From Primula veris (taxonomy: Eukaryota; Streptophyta; Magnoliopsida; Ericales; Primulaceae), in assembly GCA_963682055.1 (NCBI GenBank), contig OY821745.1, positions 9,121,501 to 9,185,500 of the forward strand: a stretch of DNA of 64,000 nucleotides, written 5' to 3'. Below are positions 34,305 through 46,621 of the stretch, piece by piece. Every line of letters starts with the position of its first letter. Position 1 is the first letter of the stretch. Position numbers and translations under genes: made by a program. The notes under the pieces were generated by a model, which had not been told where the DNA came from, searched no databases, and was given only the letters and a program-made list of their open reading frames with translations.

Positions 34305-37300
34305 ATGGCGGGGGAGGCGCAGCAGCAACAACAATGGATGATGACCGCACAGGCACACCACCACCATCACCCCACCGTAACACCACCGCCTCCACAACCG
34401 CAACACCACCAACCGTCTTCATATCATCACCCGACGACACTAGAGGAGGTGCGTACGCTATGGATCGGAGACTTACAATATTGGATCGACGATAATTACC
34501 TCCATTCCTGCTTCTCCCACTCTGCCCAGGTCCCTATTTTATTCCTCTCCTTCTTCTTATTTAATTTCATATTTACCTACATTTTACTAGAGTTTTTAAC
34601 TTTATTATATTTTATTGATTATTCAACGTTACTTAGCTTATTCTAACTAATTACTAGTAAATATGTTGTTAACTTCTTACTTACTTACTTTATGTTAGCC
34701 ACCCAACCGCTTTTCTCGACCTATGTGGTTGTTTTGCTACATACATACTTAATTAGGTTATTCTACTAATTACTACAAATCCTATCACCTTACGTTAGAA
34801 TTGTAACTTAATTAGACTATACTGAACGTTAGGTTATTCTACTAATTACTCTAAAAAATGCTATCTTATTACTTACATACCTATATATGCTAGAATTGTT
34901 ACTTTATTGGAGTATTTTGAAGTTTAGGTTATTCTACTTGTTACTATAAATATGCTACTATCTTCTGACTTTTTAGTTTTTCTTTTCTTTTAAAAAAACT
35001 GAAAAAACAACAACTAATCGGTTACGGTTCGATTCTGTTTTACTTTTCCAAAACAAGCAAGCACAGCAGAAAAAAGGTTTAAATTTCGGTTTTGATTTGT
35101 ATTTATCCAAATCATAAACCAAACCAAACTAGTATACACACACGCGCGCATATATATAGATATAGAGAGAGAGATGGCGGGGGAGGCGTAGCAGCAACAA
35201 CAATGGATGATGACCGCACAGGCCCATCACCATCACCTGACGGTAGCACCGCCGCCGCCGCAACACCACCAGCCGTCGTCGTCGTATCATCACCTGACGA
35301 CGCTAGAGGAGGTACTCACCCTTTGGATCGGAGATTTACAGTATTGGATCGACAATAATTACCTCCACTCTTGCTTCTCTCATTCCGCACAGGTCCTATT
35401 TTAACTTAATTAGTGTTTTATTGATTATTGAACATTACTTAGGTTATTCTACTAGTTTTTAAAAGTGTTATTTCCATACATATATTACGTTATGTTAGGC
35501 ACCCTCACTTAGTGAACCGGTTTTCTAGGGTGAGTTCTACCTATGAGGTTGTTACATACATATATACTTAATTAATTAGAGTATATGCATGTTAGGTTGT
35601 TATTCTTCCAGTTACTAAAACTATACTCTTACTTACTTGCGTACAGCATATACATATACATACATATGCTTGAATCGTAACTTAATTAAGAGTATATTGA
35701 ACGTTAGGCTATTCTACTACTAATTACTAAGAGTGCTATCTCCGTATGCCAGAATCGTAACTTAATTAAGAGTATATTGAACGTTAGGCTATTCTACTAC
35801 TAATTACTAAGAGTGCTATCTCCTTATGCCAGAATCGTAACTTAATTAAGAGTATATTGAACGTTAGGCTAGTCTACTACTAATTACTAAGAGTGCTATC
35901 TCCTTATGCCAGAATCGTAACTTAATTAAGAGTATATTGAACGTTAGGCTATTCTACTACTAATTACTAAGAGTGCTATCTCCTTATGCCAGAATCGTAA
36001 CTTAATTAAGAGTATATTGAACGTTAGGTTATTCTACTACTAATTACTAAGAGTGCTATCTCCTTATGCCAGAATCGTAACTTAATTAAGAGTATATTGA
36101 ACGTTAGGCTATTCTACTACTAATTACTAAGAGTGCTATCTCCTTATGCCAGAATCGTAACTTAATTAAGAGTATATTGAACGTTAGGCTATTCTACTAC
36201 TAATTACTAAGAGTGCTATCTCCTTATGCCAGAATCGTAACTTAATTAAGAGTATATTGAACGTTAGGTTATTCTACTACTAATTACTAAGATTGCTATC
36301 TCCTTATGCCAGAATCGTAACTTAATTAGAGTATACTGAGTGCTAGGTTATTCTGCTAATTACTAAAGTCTAAAAGTACTATCTCCTTATGCTAGAATTG
36401 TAACTTAATTAGAATATATTGAACGTTAGGTTGGGATTTTTAGTTTTTTACTAGTTACTAAAAATGCTATCTTCTTACTTACATGCATACACATACATAT
36501 ATGTGGTAAACTTAAGGGTTTAGTACTTACTTTCGTGATGTTTGTATTTTGTGGCTTTTGTTTATAAAATAGGTACACATAGATGTAGCGTCATTTTCGT
36601 ACATACTATTATACATACATACATACACATATGTATGTGGGAAATCGGAAACTTAATATTTAGCACATACTTTTGCGATGTCGTATTTTGTGGCTTTTGT
36701 TTTAAAATAGGTGCATATCGACGTAGCGTCAAACGTACACATATACTTACATACACATGTACGTACGTTGGAAACTTAATGTTTAGTACATACTTTCGTG
36801 ATGTCATATTTTGTGGCTTTGCTTTAATATAGCTGCATATCGTTGTAGCGTCATTTACATATATACACATATACATACATACTGCTGTACTAGTTATTAC
36901 ATGGTACATGGGAAACTTAATGTTACGTACATAAGACTCTGTTTAATAAAATCCGTGTTTTGTTGTTTTTGTTTGAAAGTGGGTACTCCTCCCGTCCCAT
37001 AATAATAGTCTAGCTAGTTTTTTCACGAGTATGAGAAATGTTGGTTGGAGTTAGTTGGAGTAACAGACATGTGTATCAAATTTTAAATATACCCTTGAAA
37101 TTTAATAAGGATATCCATGATTTGCAAAGAACGATACTCATTAAAAGGGGTAGACTCACTAACCCCATTGGTCTAGCATATATGCTAGAATTGTAACTTA
37201 ATCAGAGTATATTGGACATTAGGTTATTCTATTAATTACTAAACATTGCAGATTTGTGTACAGAATCTGGAGAAAAAAATGTGATAGGTTGATGAATAGC

Positions 37301-40300
37301 TCAGTAAAGAACCTTATACATTCATATTTAGTTAAACTAGTATTCAGTAATCAATTAGGGCTGGACCTTTTATGTTTAACTATCAATGTGGGAGGTGCTG
37401 TCTGCAAAAGTAATAGAATAAAGCTATCCGGTCTGCCTGATGGTTAAGTTTTGTTGAGTTTGTCTCACACGCAACTACTCTTTCACTTATATAAATACAT
37501 ACATACGGACACATGCGCGAACCAAAGATTTGTTAGTGAGGGGTGAGGAAGTTCAAACGAAAAATAATATCAATAAAAGAAAATATAAGGGGTGCAAATC
37601 ACACTATTGTAATCAGTTAAGGCTTGATTTGATTAACTGATGTTGTATTATTTGTCGGCAGGTGCTGTCTATAAAAATAATAAAAAACAAGCTAACTCAG
37701 CTGCCTGAAGGCTATGGTTTTATTGAGTTTGCTTCACACGCTGCCGCTGAGAGGGTTCTACAGGCATACAACGGCACGCAAATGCCTGGAACAGAACTCA
37801 CCTTCAGGCTAAATTGGGCTTCGTTTGGTATCGGAGAAAAACGCCCTGATACTGGTCCAGACCACTCCATTTTTGTTGGGGATTTAGCACCAGAGGTCAC
37901 AGATTACATGTTGCAAGAGACATTTCGATCACAATATTCGTCGGTTAGAAGTGCCAAGGTGATGAATATTAGTTTTTAAAGTCGCTATGCTAAAAAAAAG
38001 TCTCTTTTCGTTCCTCGTGTGTCCTTTACTCCCTCTGTCTCTAAAAGATAGGATGCATTTCCATGTATGTGTGGCGAATTATAGGCTTATTCTACATTGG
38101 AAGTTGACCTACAGTAAATTTTTTGACTTTTATACCCTCGGTTAATATCATTTTTGAAAACAAAAATAATAAAGATCACTTCATATTTCATTGAAGGGCA
38201 TACTAGGTGAATAAATTGTTTTTTCTTTTAACCTATCTAACTAAATTTCTAAAATCACTGTGCAATATATCCCTTTATTTTGTGTCTTTTTCATTTTAGT
38301 GGTTGCCTTCTTGTGGAAGAAGGTTGTGCTCTTTTCAACTGTTGTAACTATGAGGGTTCTACAAATAGGGTTTTTTCTAACTTCGAAGACTAAAAACTAA
38401 TTAAGCAATAATCTGGATAATCAGGTCGTCACTGATCCTGCTACTGGTCGAGCAAAAGGTTACGGATTTGTTAAGTTTGCTGATGAATCTGAGAGAAACC
38501 GTGCTATGACTGAGATGAACGGTGTCTTGTGCTTAACTAGGCCAATGCGTATCAGTGCCGCTACTCCCAAGAAAACTACAGGGGTTCAACAACAATATCC
38601 AGCTGTAAGAGGTAGCTGAGTTTTAGTTAATTTACTTTTATATAATGTAGATAGTGATGGAACCGGGATTGATTAGGAGGGTCGAAATTCATGTATCAAA
38701 TTTTCTGTTATACGGGGTACGCTAAAGTGCCATAATAGGAAATTTTGAACTAAAATGCATATAATTCAATTTTTTGTCAATTTGTTAGCTCAAAATGGTG
38801 GAGGGGGTTCTCCCCCGTATGTCACCACCTTGTTACTCCACAACACAATACATAACCTATCCTTTAGAAAAGAAATGAATATAAAACTTAAAAAAATGGT
38901 TCACTCTGTCATGATAACTATGATAATGCATAACGTGGAGGGACTGAGTTCGAACCATTGTATGTGCTGGATTGTCAACAGTTAAGGCCCTAAACACTTT
39001 CTATAAGATGATAAAATTCTGATCTCTGAAGGACTATTTATTGGTTAATATAACGTTCACATTCTTTATATAAACTCTTCTGAGAATAAATTTCGGGGAA
39101 GCTAAACTTGATAATATTTGGTTCTACCAATAGTCAGATCAGTAAAACATTTCTGTGATTTTTCTCGTTTTATGTTTCTTAATGTCCACGTTGATGCAAT
39201 TGTTTGACTTTGCAGCATCACCAACAATGCCTTGTTTGTCTTATATATTATGCCCATTAACGGATAGTAGTTTCTTTTGAACAAAACATGTTAAAATAGT
39301 CTGGTATTATTTTTGGCAGCTGTATATCCACCTCCAACATACGCTCCTGTTGTGCAGACAACTCCAGTTGACAATGATGTCAATAACACTACTGTAAGTT
39401 CAATTTTTGATACGAGCATTCATCTTGATAGGCAAAGTATCACTTGTACACTCCAGTTTGTTAACAATTCATACACCAGTGACCAGCCTATCAAAATCAC
39501 AATTTAGATGCTTATGTATACAAAATGGAGCAATCAGTTTATCAACTTAAAAAGGTGACAATTTAGATATTACTATATAAAATGAACTATTAGCAACCAA
39601 CCTATTGGGATTCACCAGTGCTTAAAAGTTAAACCTTTAATGTTGGTGCAGTAAATGCTTGATTTTCTGTAGGTTGATGCTTATTACACAAGTATAATCG
39701 AACAGTTAATACATAAGTAGTGCTTTTGAGTTGGAATTGTCACTCCAGTGTGCTAATTGGTTTTAAGTGTGGACTGTAGACTGATGTAAAAATTGTGATC
39801 TTTCATAGCATGGAGTACCAATCGTTATAAGTTGGTAAAATTGGAGTACAAAAGTGAAAAATCCCCTCTACCTTTTTCATATATTCATGTCTCTAAATAA
39901 CATGATTACTGTCACTAGGTGTTCATTGGAAACCTGGATCCAAACGTCACAGAAGAGGAACTGAGGCAAACATTTTTACAGTTTGGAGAAATTTTTTATG
40001 TCAAGATCCCGACAACAAAAGGGTGTGGCTTTGTGCAGTTCACAACCAGGTCTGTTAGGCTTGTGTTACTGAAATTTACAACTATCATACGAAACTTCGT
40101 TTGGTTGAACACTAGCTTATATATAAATTGTACCTATAATCATGCAAAATTAGGAAACTTTCTTATTCAAGACATAATAATCCTCCTGAAATCCCCAAGA
40201 CAACATAAAGTAAACTAGTTGGGTGTGATTATATTATCCAGCTGTGTATAACAATAATTACATGTTCAATTTTCCATCTAAGGGCGGTATATAACGTCAA

Positions 40301-42879
40301 TACTTGGTGTATGTCATGTTATATGTGGCCCATTTTAAAACTTACCAGATTTTGAGTGTAGTAGTTAATATTAATAAATGTACTACAATGTGAATGAAGT
40401 TTATACGTCAGGAAATTGTTCGGGCTATTCACTTGGCTTGAAAACTAAATAAGGCTCATTAAGCAAAAAGGCTTGAGCGTGAGCAAGGCTGAGCTCGATT
40501 CATATGAATCCCTGATTTGTTTACCTTGAATTTGAACTTTTTTCTGCTATTGGTTCCTTTGGCAGTTGAGCTAGTTTGATTATTTTGTTGTCCTCAATGT
40601 TTTTTCATGTATAATGGTTCAATTTTAAGAATACTCTCTTGTCTCGCTCGCGTCTTGTGTAGGACATCTGCTGAAGAAGCTATCCAAAGGATGCAGGGGG
40701 TAACGATAGGTCAGAAAGCAGTCCACCTTTCGTGGGGAAGGAATCCAACAGCTAAGCAGGTACCTTTTCTCTTCTTTAAATACCCTTTTTTTTTTCATTT
40801 ATTTGCCTTTTGGTATACCATGTGCCTTTCTTTTTGCAACTCTTCCTTTCTGTCGTTTTAATAATTGTATCTTTTATGATAGCTTTGTCCTTTTGAAGTT
40901 TCTATCTTGTGGATTTCTGAAAGTTGTGTCTTTTGAGTAAGTGTGACTAGGGCTTTTTTGCAGTTTAAATTCATTGAGAAGTAGAGTAAGAATTTGGAGA
41001 GTTTGGTATTTTTTGTCATTCGGTTATCGAAATTTGGATCCCGAGACTGCAACCCACATGAAATTTACTGCATGAAGAGTTTTACTGGATCATTAAGCTC
41101 TTGTGTTTTGAATACCTAGAACCTTTTTTAAAATGTACTTCAAAATTATTTCATTAAAAATAAATAAAAAGGGGCATTATTCTAAGTAGTGAATGTTGTT
41201 GCTTTTCTCATCAAATCCGTTCCTTAGTCAGTTGATGAGGTTGAAGACTTAAGCAAGTAGTGTGGAATTTAATTATTTAATAGTGCTTTCGTGCTCAAAG
41301 CTTGTTCTTCTTTCACTCTTACCCTATCTATAACGAGGCTTGCAATGACAAAACTGATTCCTTCTACTTTGATAATATTTAAATAAAGCTCTAGTCTTCA
41401 GAGTTTCCTGTAATTATTTATGGTGTACTAATACAAATCACTTTTGTAATATCAAATCAGCTATATGTTTATCAAAAAGAAAATTTGTATATAGTTTGCA
41501 ACTTCTTACGTCAGGTCATCTTACATGTTTACCTGGTACAAGAACACTTTCTATGGTTTATATCCAGTAGGAATGTTCTTGATGCTTATCTGATTGGTTT
41601 ATAGCTACTACTTTGATGTTGTTTTAATCCTGCTAAAGCTTGGATTTGTCTTATGAAAGTTCCCACCAAGAGGGATGCGTTAATTAAAGGAATTGTAATT
41701 GATGCTTAGTGTTTTTTGGTGAATTGTGAAAGAGTGAGTTTTTTTTAACTTAACAAGGTATACATGAGCCATTGTGAAAATGTTAAATGGCGGTATGGAA
41801 GTCTTGTCTTCTTCTCAGACACCCATTGTCTCTCTACATCTTCATAAGTTAAAAGATTGTGCTTGTTACAATTGAAATAATAACATTCTGGCTTCTTCTT
41901 CTTTTTAATTTTGGTTTAGGATATGCCTGGGGTGTGGGGCCAGCAACTTGATGCTAGTCAGTGGAATTCATATTATGGTTATGGACAGGGTTATGATGCA
42001 TATGCTTATGGGGCCACACAAGATCCTTCTTTATATGCATATGGTGCATACCCTGGTTACCCTCAGCAGGTATTATTTTGCTATCCAGATTAAAATACAT
42101 TCTGTCTTGTATGAATTTTGCTTCTCAATTTTAGGCCCTTTTTTATTAAACTAGCTGCTATTTAGAGATTCTGTATGCACATGTCTTAGATGCTCAAGTG
42201 TTGGTCTGTCTCATTGTTCTTTATCTTGCCATTTTTGTAACTTTTCAGCATCTTCAGTTTGTTTTTCTTTTTTCCTGACAAGAAAAAAGTTTAGTGCCCT
42301 TCGTTTTTTTCTCGGAACATGGTTCAAATCGCCGAGCAGAAATATTTTAGAATCAATTAAACCTTTTTTTTTTCCTTTGGACAGCCGCTACTGGATGAAG
42401 TCATTTTCAGGAAACAGTTACAGAAGCAACTCTGTCAATAACTTTGTTTTGATGTGTTTTCAAATAACAGTTCCGAAGCACCTTATGGCCTTAAATTATG
42501 GCAAAAACTAATGTGAAATACTGAATTTGAAACTTCAGCAGCTTAATATATATAGCATCTTATGTATGTTCTCCATTATATCGCAGATGGACGGTACTCA
42601 GGAATTAGCGGGGGTCATGCCGGTGGTGGAGCAAAGAGAGGAATATGATCCGTTGGCTACACCAGATGTCGACAAGTAAATTCAGTTTCTTTTGTCTTAT
42701 TCACCTTAATATTGAATCTAAATTTCCATTTAAATATCTTATTAAGTACTTGGAATCACAATTGATATAAATGTAAATTTTATAGGCTGAACGCTCGATA
42801 CCTTGCTGTTCACGAAAGTGCTATTTTGGGTCGACCCATGTGGCAGCAATATTCATCTCTTCTGCAACAGCAGGCGTAG
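34305..42879 (+). CDS. RBP45: Polyadenylate/oligouridylate-binding protein RBP45/RBP47, complete
   Basis: Nuclear-cytoplasmic plant RNA-binding protein with three RRMs, of a family that binds U-rich and poly(A) RNA and joins stress granules. Exons: 34305-34529, 37662-37958, 38425-38611, 39320-39393, 39919-40049, 40663-40759, 41920-42069, 42587-42675, 42786-42879, giving 447 aa with all phases matching. A Gln/His/Pro-rich start (MAGEAQQQQQWMMTAQAHHH) precedes RRM1 (TLWIGDLQYW 51-60; EGYGFIEFA), RRM2 (SIFVGDLAPEV; KGYGFVKFA) and RRM3 (VFIGNLDPNV; GCGFVQFTT). A Tyr/Gly-rich tail (YYGYGQGYDAYAYG) follows. Intron 1 (3.1 kb) holds a second copy of exon 1, a decayed copy of the exon 2 start and a minisatellite. 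RBP45 and RBP47 are hard to separate by eye, so the symbol is the broader guess. Confidence 0.93.
35174..35392 (+). pseudogene. Duplicated RBP45/47 first exon (exon 1b) with early stop
   Basis: A second copy of exon 1 lies 869 bp downstream of the first, with its (TA)n/(GA)n leader and its CAG|GT donor intact. The sixth codon is TAG at 35189 (MAGEA then stop), which disables the original start. The reading frame is otherwise open, and an ATG at 35207 (MMTAQAHHHHLTVAPPPP) could start a product about 10 residues shorter at the N-terminus if this exon were spliced to exon 2. The RRM1 part (TLWIGDLQYWIDNNYLHS) is kept. Either a relic or an alternative first exon; transcript data would decide. Confidence 0.8.
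35671..36470 (+). repeat. 80-bp minisatellite in RBP45/47 intron 1
   Basis: Eight near-identical 80-bp units start at 35671, 35751, 35831, 35911, 35991, 36071, 36151 and 36231 (each begins with GAATCGTAACTTAATTAAG). Two degenerate units follow at about 36311 and 36393. Single diverged relatives lie at about 34755-34950 and 37180-37250, so the array grew from sequence already in this intron. Confidence 0.92.
36500..36990 (+). repeat. About 130-bp degenerate tandem repeat in RBP45/47 intron 1
   Basis: Three to four copies of a block with 'gtactttcgtgatgt...attttgtggctttt' followed by 'catat...gtagcgtca' and a CATA-rich spacer, at about 36520, 36660, 36785 and, weakly, 36930. Frames through it are products of the repeat. 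Confidence 0.7.
37390..37480 (+). pseudogene. Decayed copy of the start of RBP45/47 exon 2
   Basis: AGGTGCTGTCTGCAAAAG... GGTCTGCCTGATGG... GAGTTTGTCTCACACGC aligns with the acceptor and first 80 bases of true exon 2 (37660-37745), about 268 bp downstream. The acceptor CAG is altered (GGAG) and the frame is broken by TAA, so it is unlikely to be used. Confidence 0.75.
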
Positions 42880-43110
42880 ACTTTACGATGATGCCCAGTT
42901 CTCGCAATGAGATTATTACAACGCACCGAGGCTAATTTAGGTAAGCTCTAAATCATGAGCCAAAATAGTACACTTAAGACTATATTCATGTAAGGTGTAC
43001 TGCTTTTGTATATTACGTCGCTGTAAGTCTTCATGACTGACTTCTCTTTCGATTAAATTTTCAGGGATGAAGTATCGTAGACTCATCAAGAATATCGGTT
43101 CTACGACATT
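42880..43110 (+). other. RBP45/47 3' UTR with a possible intron
   Basis: GTAAGC at 42941 and TTTTCAG ending 43064 would frame a 124-bp intron starting 61 nt after the stop codon. Predicted from signals only. Confidence 0.35.
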
Positions 43111-44761
43111 TGCTGCTCACAACATGCTTCGAAGATGATGATATATTTATGACACTACTGTTTATCTCTTGTCGTAACATCCGTGGGTGGGTCAAAATGT
43201 TTTTTATAATTTTTTGCAACTTGTATTCCTTAAATTATAGGAAAATTAAGTCCCGGACAAAAAAAAAAACAGTCTATGTGAGCTTTAGGCTAGCTCCCAA
43301 GCATATTTAAGGATTTGACTGTATTAGGTAAACTTATTCAGGTTTTGGACCAGTTTAATGAAATATAAAAGATCACTTAATTCTATTTCTCTCTCTAAAA
43401 ATACAACCCCCACCATCGTCGAGTGGGCCCACCACCACCGTAAATACGTTGGACCCCCGAACAACTGCTTGATGAACTCAGATCCGGTGAACTCCGATCC
43501 GGAGTCTGTACTGTCACTCACTTCTAATCTTCATCATATATCCTTCGTCTTCCATTTCACACTGGGAGATAATTGATACGAGTTGCTGGAGCCAAGCGCT
43601 GTCAAAGTGCAAATATTAATAATAATGCTTATTATGTCTTCTCGTAGCTTCAATAACAGGTATCATAGACTCGAATTTCAGTGACTGGTATGGTCGCAGC
43701 GGTAGTCAGCCTTGGGAGGATGCTAAAATGGTCAGGGTACAATATGCATGATGGGTGAGGCCTCTCCTCGTGACCATCCACCGGGAAGAAACCTTGCCCT
43801 CGAGGTTTAGTCCAAAAAATGTTTCGAGTTGTTAGCCAACGGTAGTCGGTATCGCATATGACACCATGCTTTATGTATGGCAACTCGAACTAGCAATTTA
43901 TTCTCACTGCTGCTTTTTGTACAAAACATGAAAACTAAAAGAATTCCGAAATCCTTTGCTAGTTGTAACTGAGCATGCCTCTTTAAAAGACCACAATTAA
44001 TTATCTGTCACGGGTGATCTGTTTTCTGCGTATACAACATAACGTTTCTAATGATTAATAATAACAAAGAAAACGCGCCAATCTTTATTACTTATTATTA
44101 GTTGTCAAACTTGATCTATTTCCTGCATCTACACAGCGTTTCTAATGATTAGTAATAACAAAGAAAACGTGTGCCAATCTTTATTACTTAGGAGTATTAG
44201 TTGTCAAACTATTTCGGTTAACTTTTTTTTTTTTTTTTTTGTAAAAAAAAACGAATTCTATTATTAATTGGAGAAGTCCTTCGAGTTGGTCATAGAAAAT
44301 GTATGACCTCGAAAAAGGATCTAGATTGGAGTATATTTGAGTAAAGAAATGCACTCCATATGACTACTTGACCGACTTAATAGTAATTTAAAGGGCCTGT
44401 TCTAGCTATTAAATTAAATGAAATTAAAAAAATTAAAAGGTATAAAATCATCGTTTTTAACGTATTTTAATGAAAATATATTGTCGAAAATTATGATTTA
44501 ACTAAAAAAAATCATAATTTTCGGAATTATGGAAGGGTGTCGTTGCCCCCGATAATCTGCACTTAACTATTTTCCTGGTAAAATATTACACTATAAAATA
44601 ATGTTGATTTAGTGAGAGTTAAAAACTGTCACAAGCGTGTCAGACCGTCACTAATTCAAAAAAAATATCACAATCTTATATCAAATTGACTAAATTCTCA
44701 CAGATCACATTTTTTTGTTGTAGTGTTACTGTGATTATGATTATTGGAATAAGATATTAGT
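43111..44761. other. Intergenic; short tandem duplication at 44028-44215
   Basis: No gene recognised. A block of about 100 bp ('cgtttctaatgatta...aacaaagaaaacg...ccaatctttattactta') is repeated at about 44043-44115 and 44148-44215. A poly-T/poly-A stretch sits at 44226-44250. Confidence 0.5.
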
Positions 44762-44763
44762 TA

Positions 44764-44996
44764 CTCGCTCCGTTACCATTTAATTGTCTATTACGAAACT
44801 ACGTGTAATTTTGATCGACTTATAACTTTTATCAAAATTGTCGAAATAAATTTTTTTTAAATCTAATCATAAAATTTAACATTTAAACTATATGATCAAC
44901 TTTTAAAAAAATTTATTACGATAATTTTGATACAATTTATTAGGCGGTCAAAATTATATATAATTTCGTAATAAATAATTAAATAGTAACACAAAG
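44764..44996. mobile_element. Stowaway-like MITE, 233 bp
   Basis: The left end CTCGCTCCGTTACCATTTAA and the right end (complement CTTTGTGTTACTATTTAA) are inverted copies continuing to ATTACGAAA. Flanked by TA at 44762 and 44997, the Tc1/mariner-type target. The CTCNCTCCGT start is the usual Stowaway signature. No coding capacity. Confidence 0.75.
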
Positions 44997-44998
44997 TA

Positions 44999-46620
44999 TA
45001 AAAGTGAGAAATAAAAAAAAAAAGAAAAAGGGAAGAGGGTATGGTAATGCTGGTGCATAGCTGGAAAAAGAAGAAGACAGCTGGAGGGATTGTACGATAT
45101 GGTTGGAGACGCAGCTACACTGTCGCCGTTTGGTTCTCCTTTTTGTATATTTAATTTAATATTACTATATATATATATATATATATAGCTACAACCACCC
45201 ATAAACTAAACTAAAATAAAATATAAAGTCTCCTTTTTTTTATTTTGTCCATTTTGTCCTTTTTCCCTTTCCCCACCAATTGCTTATTATTGGGTCCTCC
45301 TCTTCTCTCCTCTTATTTATTCCCTATTTTATTTTTTTAGTTTATTCACACTAGTAGTAGTTAATTTCATCTTTGCCTTAATACTCTTGTATTTCATTTT
45401 GGGAATTTACATAATAAATGTCCCTTTTTAATTTTTGCTGACTTTTATTTTATTTTTTGAACTATTTGTTTTTTAATTATTAAATCATATTGAATTTACA
45501 TATATAGCCTCGTTTTAAATAGTAAGATGTTTTGTTTAAATGTTTAGATGTCTATGTTTTTTTGTTCAATTTTAACTGAAATTGTTTCATATGCTTAAAT
45601 AGCACAGTTTTCGTATAAGAATAATTACTTAGGGACGAATGAAAATTGATCAATTCTTTTAATGTTATTTGTGTTTTTAAATAATTTAAGTAGGTATGAA
45701 AAATATCCTTAATAGTGTATCAACTGCCTTTTAAGTATTTATCTAATCAAGTTTAAACTATTTTTTTATATATAGAAAATAGTTAGTTATCTCCTCCCGT
45801 GTTTGGTGATTGTTCGAATAAGAGTAATTCATTTTCTTAATATTTTAGGGATGGCTAAAATGAAATACTTTATAAGTTTCGTGTAAAATAGGCAGAGAAT
45901 TTGCTTAACATATAGTGGCTTGGCTACAGCCTGATTTAATTAGTAGATCGATCCTTCACTTTTAAATTACATGAATTATAAATTATTTGGTTCCAATATT
46001 TCTTTTCTTTATAGTATAATTTAATAATTTATTTATTTTTGGAAGCATATATATATATATATATATATATACTTTGTTTGGTAATGCAAAATAATTACTT
46101 TTTACATTATGTGATCTGGATTCTCTAAATCCAGGCCTTGTCTAAATGTGCTAACTAGTTCAAAATTTATGTTGTATATAGCTATAAATATGATGTAAAA
46201 GTACAAAAGTGCCATACTCATATGTCTCAATACATTAATCCATTTTAGAACACGTCCGTACAAATCACACGAGGGAAAAGAAGTCATTTTCATCAAGTCA
46301 ATTTTCTCTTATATCTCAACTACAGTATAAGCATATTCCTAATAAAAACATGCCAATTGACGTCATAAACATTTTGCTAATTAACATCATCACAGGATAT
46401 GAGCATGTCACGTTCCACTCTATTTTTTTTTTTTTTAAATGTTTCTTAACAACAACGAGTCAAAATATAAACAAATCAATAAACTTTTCTCCAAGAGCCA
46501 ATGACAAAACAGTAATTTGAGTCCAAATTAAAACGCAACCTCTCCCTATGAGGGAGGACCCCATCAGTTGACACGATAATTAATACTAGTAATAATAATA
46601 TCTGATAATTAAATACTATA
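44999..46620. other. AT-rich intergenic DNA with (TA)n runs
   Basis: Microsatellites at about 45165-45188 and 46047-46071. No gene recognised. Confidence 0.5.
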
Positions 46621-46621
46621 T

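Noticed and set aside
36542..36909. Overlapping frames on both strands over the 130-bp repeat
   Set aside because: Both are read through a tandem intronic repeat and neither resembles a protein family.
36984..37010. Stowaway-like end TACTCCTCCCGTCCCATAAT, and a similar one at 38030
   Set aside because: Only one terminal repeat is found in each case, so no element can be bounded.
43358..43883. Short frames on both strands in 43358-43883, considered as a retroelement fragment
   Set aside because: No recognisable motif; the similarity to retroelement leader DNA was only an impression.
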